64,000 bases of DNA, from positions 62,001 to 126,000 of the forward strand of contig NZ_KB904167.1 in assembly GCF_000380025.1 (NCBI RefSeq), given 5' to 3'. The notes under the pieces were generated by a model. The model was not told the DNA's origin, searched no databases, and was given only the letters and a program-made list of their open reading frames with translations. This DNA comes from Streptococcus entericus DSM 14446 (lineage in GTDB: Bacteria; Bacillota; Bacilli; Lactobacillales; Streptococcaceae). Made by a program: the position numbers and the translations under genes. Below, one piece after another: positions 9,162 through 18,287 of the stretch (positions are counted from its first letter, which is position 1; each line of letters begins with the position of its first letter).

Positions 9162-10138
9162 TGACCTATGCAAGAATTAGTCAGGTCGCTCACTACGTAC
9201 CTAGTCAGGTGGTGACCAATGATGATCTCGCAGCAATCATGGATACCAGCGACGACTGGATTGCTAGTCGTACGGGTATTAGAGAGAGGCGGATCAGCCA
9301 GACAGAGGACACCAGTCAGTTAGCGACAGCCGTTGCTGAGCAACTGCTGCAAAAAGCAGGCTTGACGGCAGAAGAGCTTGATTTTATCATCGTTGCGACA
9401 ATTACGCCAGACAGCATGATGCCTTCAACAGCAGCTCTCGTTCAAGGCGCTCTTGAAGCTACGCGTGCATTTGCGTTTGATATTACGGCAGCTTGCTCAG
9501 GTTTCGTCTTTGCCTTATCAACCGCTGAAAAATTTATCCAGTCTGGTCTTTATCAAAAAGGTCTTGTCATTGGGGCGGAGGTCTTTTCTAAGATTTTGGA
9601 CTGGTCTGATCGCAGCACCGCTGTACTCTTTGGTGACGGTGCTGGCGGGGTCTTGCTGGAGGCCAGTGAGCACCAGCATTTTCTGGCCGAGAGCCTCAAC
9701 ACCGACGGCACCCATAGTCAGGCCTTGCGGTCAGGGAAGTCAGGGTTTTCATCGCCTTTTGCGGCAATGGCAGAGCAGGCTGATAGTCGGGTTCAGATGA
9801 ACGGTCGAGCTATCTTTGATTTTGCCATCAAGACCGTATCAAAAAGCATCCGTCAACTATTATCCGACAATGACTTATCGCCAGAGGTTGTCGATTACTA
9901 CCTGCTCCATCAGGCCAACAGTCGCATCATTGACAAGATGGCTCAAAAAATTGGCGCTGACCTAACTAAATTTCCAGCCAACATGATGAGCTATGGCAAT
10001 ACCAGCGCAGCGTCCATTCCTATCCTGCTCTCCGAGTGCGTCGCCGATGGGCGGATTCGTCTCGATGGTAGCCAAACCGTCCTCTTATCAGGCTTCGGTG
10101 GTGGCTTGACCTGGGGTAGTTTACTGATTACAATCTAG
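9161..10138 (+). CDS. fabH: 3-oxoacyl-ACP synthase III FabH
   Basis: Initiating condensing enzyme (acetyl-CoA plus malonyl-ACP) of 325 residues. The catalytic triad is visible at the canonical positions: Cys112 in TAACSGF, His250 in LLHQAN and Asn280 in GNTSAAS. I chose ATG 9161 rather than GTG 9158 because the protein then starts [14 protein letters not shown] like other streptococcal FabH and the GGAGG at 9146-9150 is 10 bases away. TGATG overlap with fabT couples their translation. Confidence 0.93.
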   Translation: MTYARISQVAHYVPSQVVTNDDLAAIMDTSDDWIASRTGIRERRISQTEDTSQLATAVAEQLLQKAGLTAEELDFIIVATITPDSMMPSTAALVQGALEATRAFAFDITAACSGFVFALSTAEKFIQSGLYQKGLVIGAEVFSKILDWSDRSTAVLFGDGAGGVLLEASEHQHFLAESLNTDGTHSQALRSGKSGFSSPFAAMAEQADSRVQMNGRAIFDFAIKTVSKSIRQLLSDNDLSPEVVDYYLLHQANSRIIDKMAQKIGADLTKFPANMMSYGNTSAASIPILLSECVADGRIRLDGSQTVLLSGFGGGLTWGSLLITI

Positions 10139-10197
10139 TTATCAATGGGTTAGCACCCGTTTATAAAAATATTTTTATCCAAAAAGGAGACCCTATC

Positions 10198-10419
10198 ATG
10201 ACAGTATTTGAAAAAGTACAAGAAATTATCGTTGAAGAGCTCGGCAAAGATGCTGAAGAAGTTACTCTCACGACAACGTTTGATGAGTTGGACGCTGACT
10301 CATTGGATGTGTTCCAAGTTATCTCAGAAATTGAAGATGCGTTTGACATCCAAATCGAAACAGAAGACGGTTTGAACACCGTTGGCGACTTGGTTGCTTA
10401 CGTTGAAGGCAAAATTTAA
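10198..10419 (+). CDS. acpP: Acyl carrier protein AcpP
   Basis: Small acidic protein of 73 residues that carries growing acyl chains on a 4'-phosphopantetheine arm attached to Ser35 in the motif DADSLDV. Length and the four-helix pattern are standard. Strong AAAGGAG ribosome site 11 bases before ATG 10198. It sits between fabH and fabK in the cluster, followed by a 187-base structured gap. Confidence 0.94.
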   Translation: MTVFEKVQEIIVEELGKDAEEVTLTTTFDELDADSLDVFQVISEIEDAFDIQIETEDGLNTVGDLVAYVEGKI

Positions 10420-10458
10420 TTCGTTCCATAAAGAAGCTATCAATATCATTAAAATATA

Positions 10459-10580
10459 GAAGTTAAGGCTAAATGATTAGCCTTACTTCTTACCTGAATA
10501 GTTTGATAGAAAAAATATTTTTTTATCAAACTTGCTAGGTAAGCAAGAGAAACCTGTCTTGTTTTCCTAGCAGGTTTGCT
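10459..10580 (+). promoter_or_regulatory. acpP-fabK leader: hairpins and FabT-like half-sites
   Basis: Three signals are stacked here. A hairpin near 10460-10488 (AAGTTAAGGCTA with TAGCCTTACTT) lacks a T-run. GTTTGATA (10501-10508) and TATCAAAC (10524-10531) form a spaced inverted repeat with FabT-type half-sites around an A/T run. Then GCTAGG (10534-10539) can pair with CCTAGC (10566-10571) or AACCTG (10551-10556) with CAGGTT (10571-10576), which share a base and are mutually exclusive. FabT is known to act upstream of fabK in pneumococcus; a promoter for fabK-accA here is inferred. Confidence 0.5.
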
Positions 10581-10606
10581 AAGTTGTAAAAAGGATAAGA
10601 ACTAAA

Positions 10607-11572
10607 ATGAACACACGTATCACAACACTATTAAACATCAAATACCCTATTTTCCAAGGGGGGATGGCATGGGTGGCAGATGGCGATTTGGCTGGTGCTG
10701 TCTCAAATGCTGGTGGTCTGGGCATCATCGGTGGGGGCAACGCTCCAAAAGAGGTTGTTCGTGCTAATATCCAGAAGGTCAAGTCTATTACGGATAAGCC
10801 ATTTGGGGTCAATATCATGCTCCTATCGCCTTTTGCGGATGACATCGTGGATTTGGTCATCGAAGAGGGTGTCAAGGTCGTGACGACAGGTGCAGGAAAT
10901 CCTGGGAAGTACATGGAACGCTTGCATGCAGCAGGGATTATCGTCATTCCAGTGGTGCCGTCCGTTGCCCTTGCTAAGCGCATGGAAAAACTGGGTGTGG
11001 ATGCTGTCATTGCCGAAGGTATGGAAGCAGGCGGACACATCGGTAAGTTGACGACCATGACCTTGGTGCGTCAGGTTGTCGAAGCGGTGACGATTCCTGT
11101 CATTGCAGCAGGTGGTATTGCAGATGGTCACGGTGCGGCTGCAGCCTTTATGCTGGGGGCAGAGGCGGTGCAGGTAGGGACACGCTTTGTTGTGGCGACA
11201 GAGTCCAATGCCCACCAAAACTTCAAAGATAAGGTTTTGAAAGCTAAGGACATTGATACGGTGGTGTCGGCGTCTGTTGTCGGGCACCCTGTCCGTGCTA
11301 TTAAAAACAAGCTGGCGACAGCTTACAGTCAGGCTGAGAAAGATTTCTTAGCGGGTAAAAAGACGGCTGAAGAGATCGAAGAGCTTGGAGCTGGTGCCCT
11401 TCGCAATGCGGTGGTTGACGGGGATGTTGACCATGGTTCTGTCATGGCAGGTCAGATTGCAGGTCTCATCAGCAGGGAAGAGACTTGTGAAGAGATTTTG
11501 AAGGATATTTACTACGGTGCGGCTGCAGTGATCAAGGAAGAAGCAGCGCGTTGGGCAAGTATTGGAGAATAA
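10607..11572 (+). CDS. fabK: Enoyl-ACP reductase II FabK (FMN-dependent)
   Basis: TIM-barrel flavoprotein of 321 residues that performs the last reduction of each elongation cycle and replaces FabI in streptococci, giving triclosan tolerance. Recognised by the nitronate-monooxygenase-like start YPIFQGGMAWVADG, the glycine-rich GLGIIGGGN, and the catalytic His144 in EAGGHIGK. The FMN phosphate site AAGGIADG is present. It starts at ATG 10607 behind AAAGGA. Confidence 0.94.
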   Translation: MNTRITTLLNIKYPIFQGGMAWVADGDLAGAVSNAGGLGIIGGGNAPKEVVRANIQKVKSITDKPFGVNIMLLSPFADDIVDLVIEEGVKVVTTGAGNPGKYMERLHAAGIIVIPVVPSVALAKRMEKLGVDAVIAEGMEAGGHIGKLTTMTLVRQVVEAVTIPVIAAGGIADGHGAAAAFMLGAEAVQVGTRFVVATESNAHQNFKDKVLKAKDIDTVVSASVVGHPVRAIKNKLATAYSQAEKDFLAGKKTAEEIEELGAGALRNAVVDGDVDHGSVMAGQIAGLISREETCEEILKDIYYGAAAVIKEEAARWASIGE

Positions 11573-11573
11573 G

Positions 11574-12494
11574 ATGACAAAGACAGCTTTTCTGTTTGCA
11601 GGGCAAGGGGCGCAGTGTCTAGGGATGGCACGGGACTTGTACGATACCTATCCAATTGTCCGAGAGACCTATGAAGCGGCTAGCCGTGTCTTGGGCTATG
11701 ATGTGAGGGAACTTATCGATACCGATGAGGTCAAGCTCAATCAGACCCGCTATACCCAGCCAGCCATGCTGGTGACTTCTGTGGCGATTTTCCGTCTCTT
11801 GCAGGAGCAGGGATTGGTGGCTGATATGATGGCAGGTCTGTCCTTGGGCGAATACTCAGCCCTTGTGGCAGCAGGCTATCTGGATTTTGAGGAAGCAGTC
11901 GCCCTCATCGCCAAGCGTGGGGAGTATATGGAAACAGCAGCTCCTGCTGGATCAGGCAAGATGGTGGCCGTCCTGAATACGGATGTCGCTGTCATCGAAA
12001 AGGCCTGTCAAGCAGTCGCTCACTTGGGTGTAGTCAGTCCTGCCAACTACAACACGCCAGCACAGATTGTCATCGGTGGTGAGGTAGAGGCGGTGGATGC
12101 GGCGGTAGAACTCCTCAAAGAGCAAGGCGTCAAACGCCTGATACCACTGAATGTCTCTGGTCCTTTTCATACGGCACTCCTCAAGCCGGCGTCGGACAAG
12201 CTAGCACTTGCTCTAAAAGAAGTGGCCTTTCATGAGGGAACTTGTCCTGTCGTTGGCAATACCGAGGCGGCTATTATGGCGACTGCGGACATTCCAAGTC
12301 TGTTGACTCGTCAGGTCATGGAGCCTGTACGGTTTTACGAGTCGATTGCTAGCATGCAGGCAGCTGGGGTGACAAACTTTATTGAGATTGGTCCGGGCAA
12401 GGTCTTGTCTGGCTTTATCAAGAAAATGGACAAGACAGCAGGTATTGCTCACGTTGAAGACCTAGCGAGCCTGCAAGCTTTACTGGAACAATAG
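11574..12494 (+). CDS. fabD: Malonyl-CoA:ACP transacylase FabD
   Basis: Transfers malonyl from CoA to ACP; 306 residues. Starts with KTAFLFAGQGAQ, has nucleophile Ser90 in AGLSLGEYSA and catalytic His199 in SGPFHTAL. An upstream in-frame TTG at 11562 lies inside fabK and has no separate ribosome site; ATG 11574 follows GGAG and matches the usual MTKTAF start. It begins one base after the fabK stop. Confidence 0.94.
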   Translation: MTKTAFLFAGQGAQCLGMARDLYDTYPIVRETYEAASRVLGYDVRELIDTDEVKLNQTRYTQPAMLVTSVAIFRLLQEQGLVADMMAGLSLGEYSALVAAGYLDFEEAVALIAKRGEYMETAAPAGSGKMVAVLNTDVAVIEKACQAVAHLGVVSPANYNTPAQIVIGGEVEAVDAAVELLKEQGVKRLIPLNVSGPFHTALLKPASDKLALALKEVAFHEGTCPVVGNTEAAIMATADIPSLLTRQVMEPVRFYESIASMQAAGVTNFIEIGPGKVLSGFIKKMDKTAGIAHVEDLASLQALLEQ

Positions 12495-12502
12495 GAGAAA
12501 TC

Positions 12503-13237
12503 ATGGAAATCAAGCAAAAAAATGTCTTTGTGACAGGTTCTAGTCGAGGGATTGGCTTGGCGATTGCCCATAAATTTGCCAGTCTGGGTGCCAATGTCGT
12601 GCTCAACGGTCGTGGGGAGATTCCAGCAGAAACGCTGGCTGCCTTTGAGCCCTACGGTGTCAAGGTGGTGAGCATTTCAGGAGACATTTCCAGTCAAGCG
12701 CAGGCCAAGCAAATGGTTGATAGAGCTATCGAAGAGCTGGGAAGTGTGGACATTCTGGTCAACAATGCCGGCATTACCAAGGATGGTCTAGCCATGCGGA
12801 TGACGGAAGAGGACTTTGATAGCGTCCTTAAAATCAACCTGACAGGGGCCTTCAACATGACCCAAGCTGTCCTAAAACCCATGACCAAGGCACGTGAGGG
12901 GGCGATTATCAACCTCTCGAGCGTGGTTGGTCTCATGGGCAATGCAGGGCAGGCTAACTATGCAGCGTCTAAGGCAGGATTAATTGGCTTGACCAAGTCC
13001 ATCGCACGGGAAGTGGCCAGCCGCAATGTGCGGGTCAATGCCATTGCCCCAGGCTTTATCGAGTCGGATATGACAGATGTGTTGGCAGATAAGATTAAAG
13101 AGGCGATGCTGGGACAAATCCCGATGAAACGCTTTGGACAAGCGGAGGAAGTGGCTGATGTGGCAGTCTTTCTGGCCAGTCAAGATTACCTCACCGGTCA
13201 AGTGATTGCCATTGATGGCGGATTGACCATGCAATGA
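12503..13237 (+). CDS. fabG: 3-oxoacyl-ACP reductase FabG
   Basis: Short-chain dehydrogenase of 244 residues reducing 3-oxoacyl-ACP with NADPH. The cofactor motif TGSSRGIG is at about 11-18, NNAG at about 88, and the catalytic Ser140, Tyr153, Lys157 set is intact (LSSVVG, YAASK). AGGAG lies 8 bases before ATG 12503. Part of the fab run; a repeat-filled gap of 232 bases follows. Confidence 0.94.
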   Translation: MEIKQKNVFVTGSSRGIGLAIAHKFASLGANVVLNGRGEIPAETLAAFEPYGVKVVSISGDISSQAQAKQMVDRAIEELGSVDILVNNAGITKDGLAMRMTEEDFDSVLKINLTGAFNMTQAVLKPMTKAREGAIINLSSVVGLMGNAGQANYAASKAGLIGLTKSIAREVASRNVRVNAIAPGFIESDMTDVLADKIKEAMLGQIPMKRFGQAEEVADVAVFLASQDYLTGQVIAIDGGLTMQ

Positions 13238-13469
13238 GAATACAGTTGAGTAGGGGTGTAAAAGCTGATGACATCAGCTAAACAGCCCTGACGATTGTGG
13301 CGAGCCTTTCTCGCTCTATCCACAACCTCAAACAGCCATCTTTAGGCTGTTTGAGCTGTGCAACTCACGATTTCTCGCCTTCAAGGCGCAAACGCCTTGA
13401 CGCACTCAGCCACTGCGTCTCGTTGATGTGACAGTTGTAAAAATCGTACAGTTCAAAAAGGAGAACACC
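13238..13469. repeat. Intergenic region with streptococcal repeat fragments (fabG-fabF)
   Basis: No gene is visible. The gap contains a GCTGATgaCATCAGC hairpin near 13267-13281, an AAACAGCC/GGCTGTTT hairpin (about 13331-13352) and a core ACTCAGCCACTGCGTCTCGT at 13404-13423 that recurs with two changes at 15650. This and the fabZ-accC gap look like copies or pieces of a short interspersed repeat. The fabF ribosome site closes the region. Confidence 0.55.
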
Positions 13470-14705
13470 ATGACAAAAACCAATCGTGTCGTCGTTACAG
13501 GATACGGCATTACTTCCCCAATCGGGAACACGCCAGAAGAATTTTGGAACAGCCTATACACAGGCAAGGTCGGTATTGGCAAGATTAGCAAGTTTGATAC
13601 GAGTGAATACAGTGTCCATAATGCCGCGGAAATCAAGGATTTCCCTTTTGATAAATACTTTACGAAAAAAGACACCAATCGCTACGATGACTACTCGCTC
13701 TATGCCCTCTATGCGGCAGAAGAAGCAGTCACCAATGCAGGTTTGACGCCAGACACGTTAGATAGAGATCGTTTTGGGGTGATTTTGTCGACCGGTATCG
13801 GTGGGATTTTGGAAATCGAGCAACAAGTGGAGCGAATGAACACCAAGGGTCCCAAGCGGATTCGCCCGATGGCTCTGCCAAAAGCCCTGCCAAACATGGC
13901 AGCAGGGAATATCGCCATGCGGTTTGGGGCCAATGGGGTCTGCAAGTGTGTGATTACGGCCTGTGCTTCATCCAATGATGCGCTGGGCGAAGCCTTTCGT
14001 GAAATCAAATTCGGCTTCCAAGATGTCATGCTAGCTGGTGGTTCAGAAGCAGCCATTACGCCATTTGCCATCGGTGGTTTCCAGGCCTTGACCGCTATGT
14101 CCACGACCGAAGACCCGCTTCGTGCGTCGATTCCTTTTGACAAGGACCGAAATGGCTTTGTCATGGGTGAAGGTGCAGGTGTTTTGGTCTTGGAAAGTCT
14201 GGAACATGCCCAAAAACGTGGGGCGACGATCTTGGCGGAAATCGTGGGTTATGGCAATACCTGTGATGCCCACCACATGACCTCGCCACATCCAGAAGGG
14301 TTGGGGGCCATTAAGGCCATGAAGTTGGCGCTTGCAGAAGCAGGCATCGAGCCAGCAGATGTGGACTACATCAACGCCCACGGGACTTCTACTCCTGCCA
14401 ATGAGAAGGGCGAGAGCGGCGCAATCGTTTCTGTCTTTGGAACCAATACGCCTGTGTCCTCGACCAAGTCCTTTACAGGTCATTTGTTGGGGGCTGCGGG
14501 TGCAGTGGAAGCCATCGCTGTTATCGAAGCGATGAAACATGCCCATGCGCCGAAAACGGCTGGCACGACAGAAGTATCTGACTACATTGAGGCGGATGTC
14601 ATCTATGGACAAGGTCGGGATATGGCTATTCGCTATGCCATTTCCAATACCTTTGGCTTTGGTGGTCACAATGCGGTTATAGCATTTAAGAAATGGGAGG
14701 GCTAA
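13470..14705 (+). CDS. fabF: 3-oxoacyl-ACP synthase II FabF
   Basis: Elongating condensing enzyme of 411 residues. Catalytic Cys165 in TACASS, His304 in NAHGTST and His338 in FTGHLLG are all present. An upstream in-frame ATG at 13428 would add 14 residues, but AAAAAGGAG lies directly before ATG 13470 and the protein then starts MTKTNRVVVTGYG like relatives. Its stop overlaps the accB ATG by one base (TAATG). Confidence 0.94.
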   Translation: MTKTNRVVVTGYGITSPIGNTPEEFWNSLYTGKVGIGKISKFDTSEYSVHNAAEIKDFPFDKYFTKKDTNRYDDYSLYALYAAEEAVTNAGLTPDTLDRDRFGVILSTGIGGILEIEQQVERMNTKGPKRIRPMALPKALPNMAAGNIAMRFGANGVCKCVITACASSNDALGEAFREIKFGFQDVMLAGGSEAAITPFAIGGFQALTAMSTTEDPLRASIPFDKDRNGFVMGEGAGVLVLESLEHAQKRGATILAEIVGYGNTCDAHHMTSPHPEGLGAIKAMKLALAEAGIEPADVDYINAHGTSTPANEKGESGAIVSVFGTNTPVSSTKSFTGHLLGAAGAVEAIAVIEAMKHAHAPKTAGTTEVSDYIEADVIYGQGRDMAIRYAISNTFGFGGHNAVIAFKKWEG

Positions 14706-15181
14706 TGGAATTAGCAGCAATTAAAGACTTGATGGCGCAGTTTGACAGCTCAAGTCTCCGTGAATTTTCTTATAAGAATGGCAGCGATGAGCTTGCCTTT
14801 AGTAAAAATGAAGGTAGCGCTTTGGCCGTGGCACCAGTTGCTCAGCCTGCGGTGGCTAATGCTGCCCCTCAAGCGCAAACGCCAGTCGTTTCCCTAGATA
14901 AGCCTGCGACTGCTAGCTCTGCTATTGTTCCAACAGCACAAGCCGAAGGGGAAGTGGTGGAGAGCCCGCTTGTCGGTGTGGCCTACCTGTCGCCAGCTCC
15001 AGACAAGCCAGCCTTTGTGGCCGTCGGAGACAGTGTGAAGAAGGGACAGACCCTGATGATTATCGAGGCCATGAAGGTGATGAACGAAGTGCCAGCTCCA
15101 CGTGATGGGGTTGTCACAGAGATCTTGGTGGCCAATGAAGCCGTCATCGAATTTGGACAAGGATTGGTGCGCATCAAATGA
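14705..15181 (+). CDS. accB: Acetyl-CoA carboxylase biotin carboxyl carrier protein AccB
   Basis: Carries biotin between AccC and AccDA; 158 residues. Short N-terminal domain, an Ala/Pro/Val-rich flexible linker (about 40-85) and a C-terminal biotinyl domain with Lys124 in the canonical EAMKVMN motif. The thumb-like [13 protein letters not shown] segment is typical. Start at ATG 14705 overlapping fabF; the end overlaps fabZ by 4 bases, implying coupled translation. Confidence 0.93.
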   Translation: MELAAIKDLMAQFDSSSLREFSYKNGSDELAFSKNEGSALAVAPVAQPAVANAAPQAQTPVVSLDKPATASSAIVPTAQAEGEVVESPLVGVAYLSPAPDKPAFVAVGDSVKKGQTLMIIEAMKVMNEVPAPRDGVVTEILVANEAVIEFGQGLVRIK

Positions 15182-15600
15182 TGGATATAAACCAGATTAA
15201 AGAGGTGCTGCCTCACCGCTACCCGATGCTCTTGGTGGATCGGGTGCTGGAGATGACAGACGATACGATTGTCGCAGTGAAAAATGTGACCATCAATGAA
15301 CCCTTTTTCAATGGGCATTTTCCCCAATATCCAGTCATGCCGGGTGTCCTCATCATGGAAGCCTTGGCGCAGACAGCAGGTGTCTTGGAGTTGTCCAAGC
15401 CTGAAAACAAGGGCAAGTTGGTCTTTTATGCGGGCATGGACAAGGTCAAATTCAAAAAGCAAGTCGTTCCTGGAGATCAGCTCGTCATGACGGCGACCTT
15501 TGTCAAACGCCGTGGCACGATTGCAGTTGTTGAAGCCAAAGCCGAAGTTGATGGCAAGCTGGCAGCGAGCGGGACGCTGACCTTTGCGATTGGGGCTTGA
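15178..15600 (+). CDS. fabZ: 3-hydroxyacyl-ACP dehydratase FabZ
   Basis: Hot-dog fold dehydratase of 140 residues. Catalytic His47 ([12 protein letters not shown]) and Glu61 (MEALAQ) are visible, as is the start motif [18 protein letters not shown] offers two starts; the first gives the MMDI start that parallels the usual MIDI. ATGA overlap with accB. A 383-base non-coding gap follows before accC. Confidence 0.93.
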   Translation: MMDINQIKEVLPHRYPMLLVDRVLEMTDDTIVAVKNVTINEPFFNGHFPQYPVMPGVLIMEALAQTAGVLELSKPENKGKLVFYAGMDKVKFKKQVVPGDQLVMTATFVKRRGTIAVVEAKAEVDGKLAASGTLTFAIGA

Positions 15601-15716
15601 GAGTGGGACAAAAATCGGTAACCCGAGGGGTTCGATGAGTCGTTAGCCCACTCAACCACTGCGTCTTGTTGACTGTATGATAATAACATGGAGAGACCAA
15701 GACTTTTGTCCCAGTC
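15601..15716. repeat. MITE-like short interspersed element
   Basis: Bounded by imperfect 16-base terminal inverted repeats GAGTGGGACAAAAATC (15601-15616) and GACTTTTGTCCCAGTC (15701-15716), 14 of 16 matching. Inside is ACTCAACCACTGCGTCTTGT (15650-15669), shared with the fabG-fabF gap. No coding capacity. GTGGGACAAAA-type ends are, to my memory, common in streptococcal intergenic repeats. Confidence 0.6.
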
Positions 15717-15983
15717 TTAAGGTTCGAGCCTGAAAATCAGAAAGCGGGAATACAGAAGTCGCTAACGCAGAGCGTTCGAGGTCGTTGTCCTATCCTCGCA
15801 AGACTTCCAGAGTCAGTGAAGTGACTCTCGAAGGTTCGAGTCTGAAAATCGGAAAAGGAGCAGGTTGGGTCACAAGCCTAGCGATGTGAACGACCCAACA
15901 GCTACTGTGATGTAAAAGTGTTCATTGGAAACCTTTGGCTAGGATAGCTGTCTTAGCAGAAACTGCCATAAAGAGAGAAAAGT
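15717..15983. repeat. Non-coding region with direct repeat and hairpin before accC
   Basis: No gene. A 25-base direct repeat (AAGGTTCGAG-C/T-CTGAAAATC...) occurs at 15719-15743 and 15831-15855 with 3 differences or fewer. GTTGGGTC (15864-15871) can pair with GACCCAAC (15892-15899). The accC ribosome site (AAAGAGAG) is at the end. No clear promoter was found. Confidence 0.55.
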
Positions 15984-17354
15984 ATGTTCAAAAAAATCTT
16001 AATCGCCAACCGTGGCGAAATTGCGGTACGGATTATTCGTGCAGCGAGAGAATTGGGAATTGAAACGGTGGCGATTTATTCGCAGGCGGATAAAGACGCC
16101 CTTCATGTGCTCTTGGCAGATGAGGCGATTTGTGTCGGACCTGCCAAATCGATCGACTCCTATCTGAATATCAACGCTGTTTTATCTGCTGCAGTTGTGA
16201 CAGGTACAGAAGCCATTCACCCTGGTTTTGGATTTTTAAGTGAAAATTCCAAGTTTGCGACCATGTGTGAAGAGGTGGGCATTCAGTTTATTGGCCCATC
16301 TGGTGCCGTCATGGATACCATGGGGGATAAGATCAATGCCCGTTCCGAGATGATTAAGGCAGGTGTGCCTGTCATTCCTGGTTCAGATGGGGAGGTCTTC
16401 TCTGCTGAGGAGGCGCTAGCCATTGCGGAGAAAATCGGCTATCCAGTCATGCTCAAGGCGTCAGCTGGTGGTGGTGGCAAAGGGATTCGTAAGGTCGAAA
16501 AGGCTCAAGATCTGGTGCCTGCCTTTGAGTCAGCTTCGTCAGAAGCCAAGGCAGCGTTTGGCAATGGGGCCATGTATTTGGAGAAAGTGGTCTACCCAGC
16601 TCGTCACATTGAGGTTCAAATCCTCGCAGACAAGCAAGGGCAGGTGATTCACTTGGGCGAGCGGGACTGTTCGCTCCAGCGAAACAATCAGAAAGTCCTT
16701 GAAGAAGCGCCGTCTATTGCGATTGGACAAACCATGCGCCACAAGATTGGGCAGGCAGCCGTGCGTGCAGCTCAGTCTGTTGGGTATGAAAATGCAGGAA
16801 CCATCGAGTTTCTCTTGGACGAAGCTAAGGGTGAGTTTTATTTCATGGAGATGAATACCCGTGTCCAAGTCGAGCACCCTGTGACGGAATTTGTAACAGG
16901 TGTAGACATCGTCAAGGAACAAATCCGCATCGCAGCAGGACTGCCGCTATCGGTGACCCAAGAGGAGGTCGCCATCACAGGTCATGCCATTGAATGTCGG
17001 ATCAATGCTGAAAATCCAGCCTTCAACTTTGCACCGAGCCCTGGTAAGATTCGTAATCTCTACCTGCCCAGTGGTGGTGTGGGCTTGCGGGTTGACTCAG
17101 CTGTTTACCCCGGCTATACCATTCCGCCTTACTATGACAGCATGATTGCCAAGGTCATCGTACATGGGGCCAATCGATTTGAAGCCCTGATGAAGATGCA
17201 GCGAGCCCTCTATGAGCTGGAGATTGAAGGGGTTGTGACCAATACAGACTTTCAGCTGGACTTGATTGCGGACAAGCGAGTAGTGGCAGGGGATTATGAC
17301 ACCGCCTACTTGATGGAAGAATTTTTACCGCACTACCACGCCACTCATGACTAA
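15984..17354 (+). CDS. accC: Acetyl-CoA carboxylase biotin carboxylase AccC
   Basis: ATP-grasp enzyme of 456 residues that carboxylates biotin on AccB. Starts KKILIANRGEIAVRII; the ATP-binding glycine loop KASAGGGGKGIR is at about 159-170, and MEMNTRVQVEHPVTE with catalytic Glu, Asn and Arg follows. C-terminal biotin carboxylase domain complete. Same order as other streptococcal clusters. Confidence 0.94.
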   Translation: MFKKILIANRGEIAVRIIRAARELGIETVAIYSQADKDALHVLLADEAICVGPAKSIDSYLNINAVLSAAVVTGTEAIHPGFGFLSENSKFATMCEEVGIQFIGPSGAVMDTMGDKINARSEMIKAGVPVIPGSDGEVFSAEEALAIAEKIGYPVMLKASAGGGGKGIRKVEKAQDLVPAFESASSEAKAAFGNGAMYLEKVVYPARHIEVQILADKQGQVIHLGERDCSLQRNNQKVLEEAPSIAIGQTMRHKIGQAAVRAAQSVGYENAGTIEFLLDEAKGEFYFMEMNTRVQVEHPVTEFVTGVDIVKEQIRIAAGLPLSVTQEEVAITGHAIECRINAENPAFNFAPSPGKIRNLYLPSGGVGLRVDSAVYPGYTIPPYYDSMIAKVIVHGANRFEALMKMQRALYELEIEGVVTNTDFQLDLIADKRVVAGDYDTAYLMEEFLPHYHATHD

Positions 17355-17420
17355 AATAGGAAGATACACACAAGAAGCTGGGGCATAAGCTCCCAGCCTC
17401 TCTGCTAAAAAGGAGGAAGA

Positions 17421-18287
17421 ATGGCTTTATTTTCACGAAAAGAAAAATATATCCGTATCAACCCCAATCGCTCTGCTCGAGAAGTCCGTCCACAGGTCAA
17501 GCCTGAGGTGCCAGACGAACTCTTTTCCAAGTGCCCTGCCTGCAAGCAGACCATCTATCAGAAGGATTTGGGGCTAGAAAAGACTTGTCCATCTTGTCAG
17601 TATAACTTTCGGATTACAGCGCACGATCGCTTGACCCTGACAGTGGACGAGGGAAGTTTTGAGGAACTGTTTACAGGGATTGAGACCAAGAATCCTTTGG
17701 ACTTCCCTCACTATATAGAAAAATTACAGGCAACCCGTGAAAAGACTGGTCTGGATGAGGCAGTGATGACAGGGACTGCTATGATTGAGGGACAGAGAGT
17801 GGCGCTTGGGATCATGGATTCTCACTTTATCATGGCGTCCATGGGGACGGTCGTGGGAGAGAAAATTACTCGTCTGTTTGAGCATGCGACGCAAGAACGC
17901 TTACCAGTCGTCCTCTTTACGGCTTCTGGAGGGGCTAGAATGCAAGAGGGGATTATGTCCCTCATGCAGATGGCCAAGATTTCAGCTGCTGTCAAACGCC
18001 ATTCCAATGCAGGGCTCTTTTACCTGACGATTCTAACAGATCCGACCACAGGTGGGGTCACAGCCAGCTTTGCCATGGAAGGGGACATCATCTTAGCCGA
18101 ACCGCAGACCTTGATTGGCTTTGCAGGACGGCGTGTCATTGAAAGTACCGTACGGGAAACGCTGCCAGATGATTTCCAAAAGGCAGAGTTTCTCTTGGAG
18201 CATGGTTTTGTCGATGCTATCGTCAAGCGGCAGCACCTGCGTGAGACCATCAGTCGCTTAATTAGTCTACATGGAGGTGTGCGATGA
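17421..18287 (+). CDS. accD: Acetyl-CoA carboxylase carboxyltransferase subunit beta AccD
   Basis: Carboxyltransferase half of 288 residues with an N-terminal zinc ribbon (Cys38, Cys41, Cys56, Cys59) and a crotonase-like domain containing GGARMQEG and the [11 protein letters not shown] oxyanion segment. Forms an A2B2 complex with AccA. AAAAGGAGG precedes ATG 17421. A GCTGGG/CCCAGC hairpin (17377-17397) lies in the short gap after accC. ATGA overlap with accA. Confidence 0.93.
   Translation: MALFSRKEKYIRINPNRSAREVRPQVKPEVPDELFSKCPACKQTIYQKDLGLEKTCPSCQYNFRITAHDRLTLTVDEGSFEELFTGIETKNPLDFPHYIEKLQATREKTGLDEAVMTGTAMIEGQRVALGIMDSHFIMASMGTVVGEKITRLFEHATQERLPVVLFTASGGARMQEGIMSLMQMAKISAAVKRHSNAGLFYLTILTDPTTGGVTASFAMEGDIILAEPQTLIGFAGRRVIESTVRETLPDDFQKAEFLLEHGFVDAIVKRQHLRETISRLISLHGGVR

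Noticed and set aside
10579..11287. Long antisense open frames over fabK, fabD and other host genes
   Set aside because: They shadow well-recognised genes and lack start signals.
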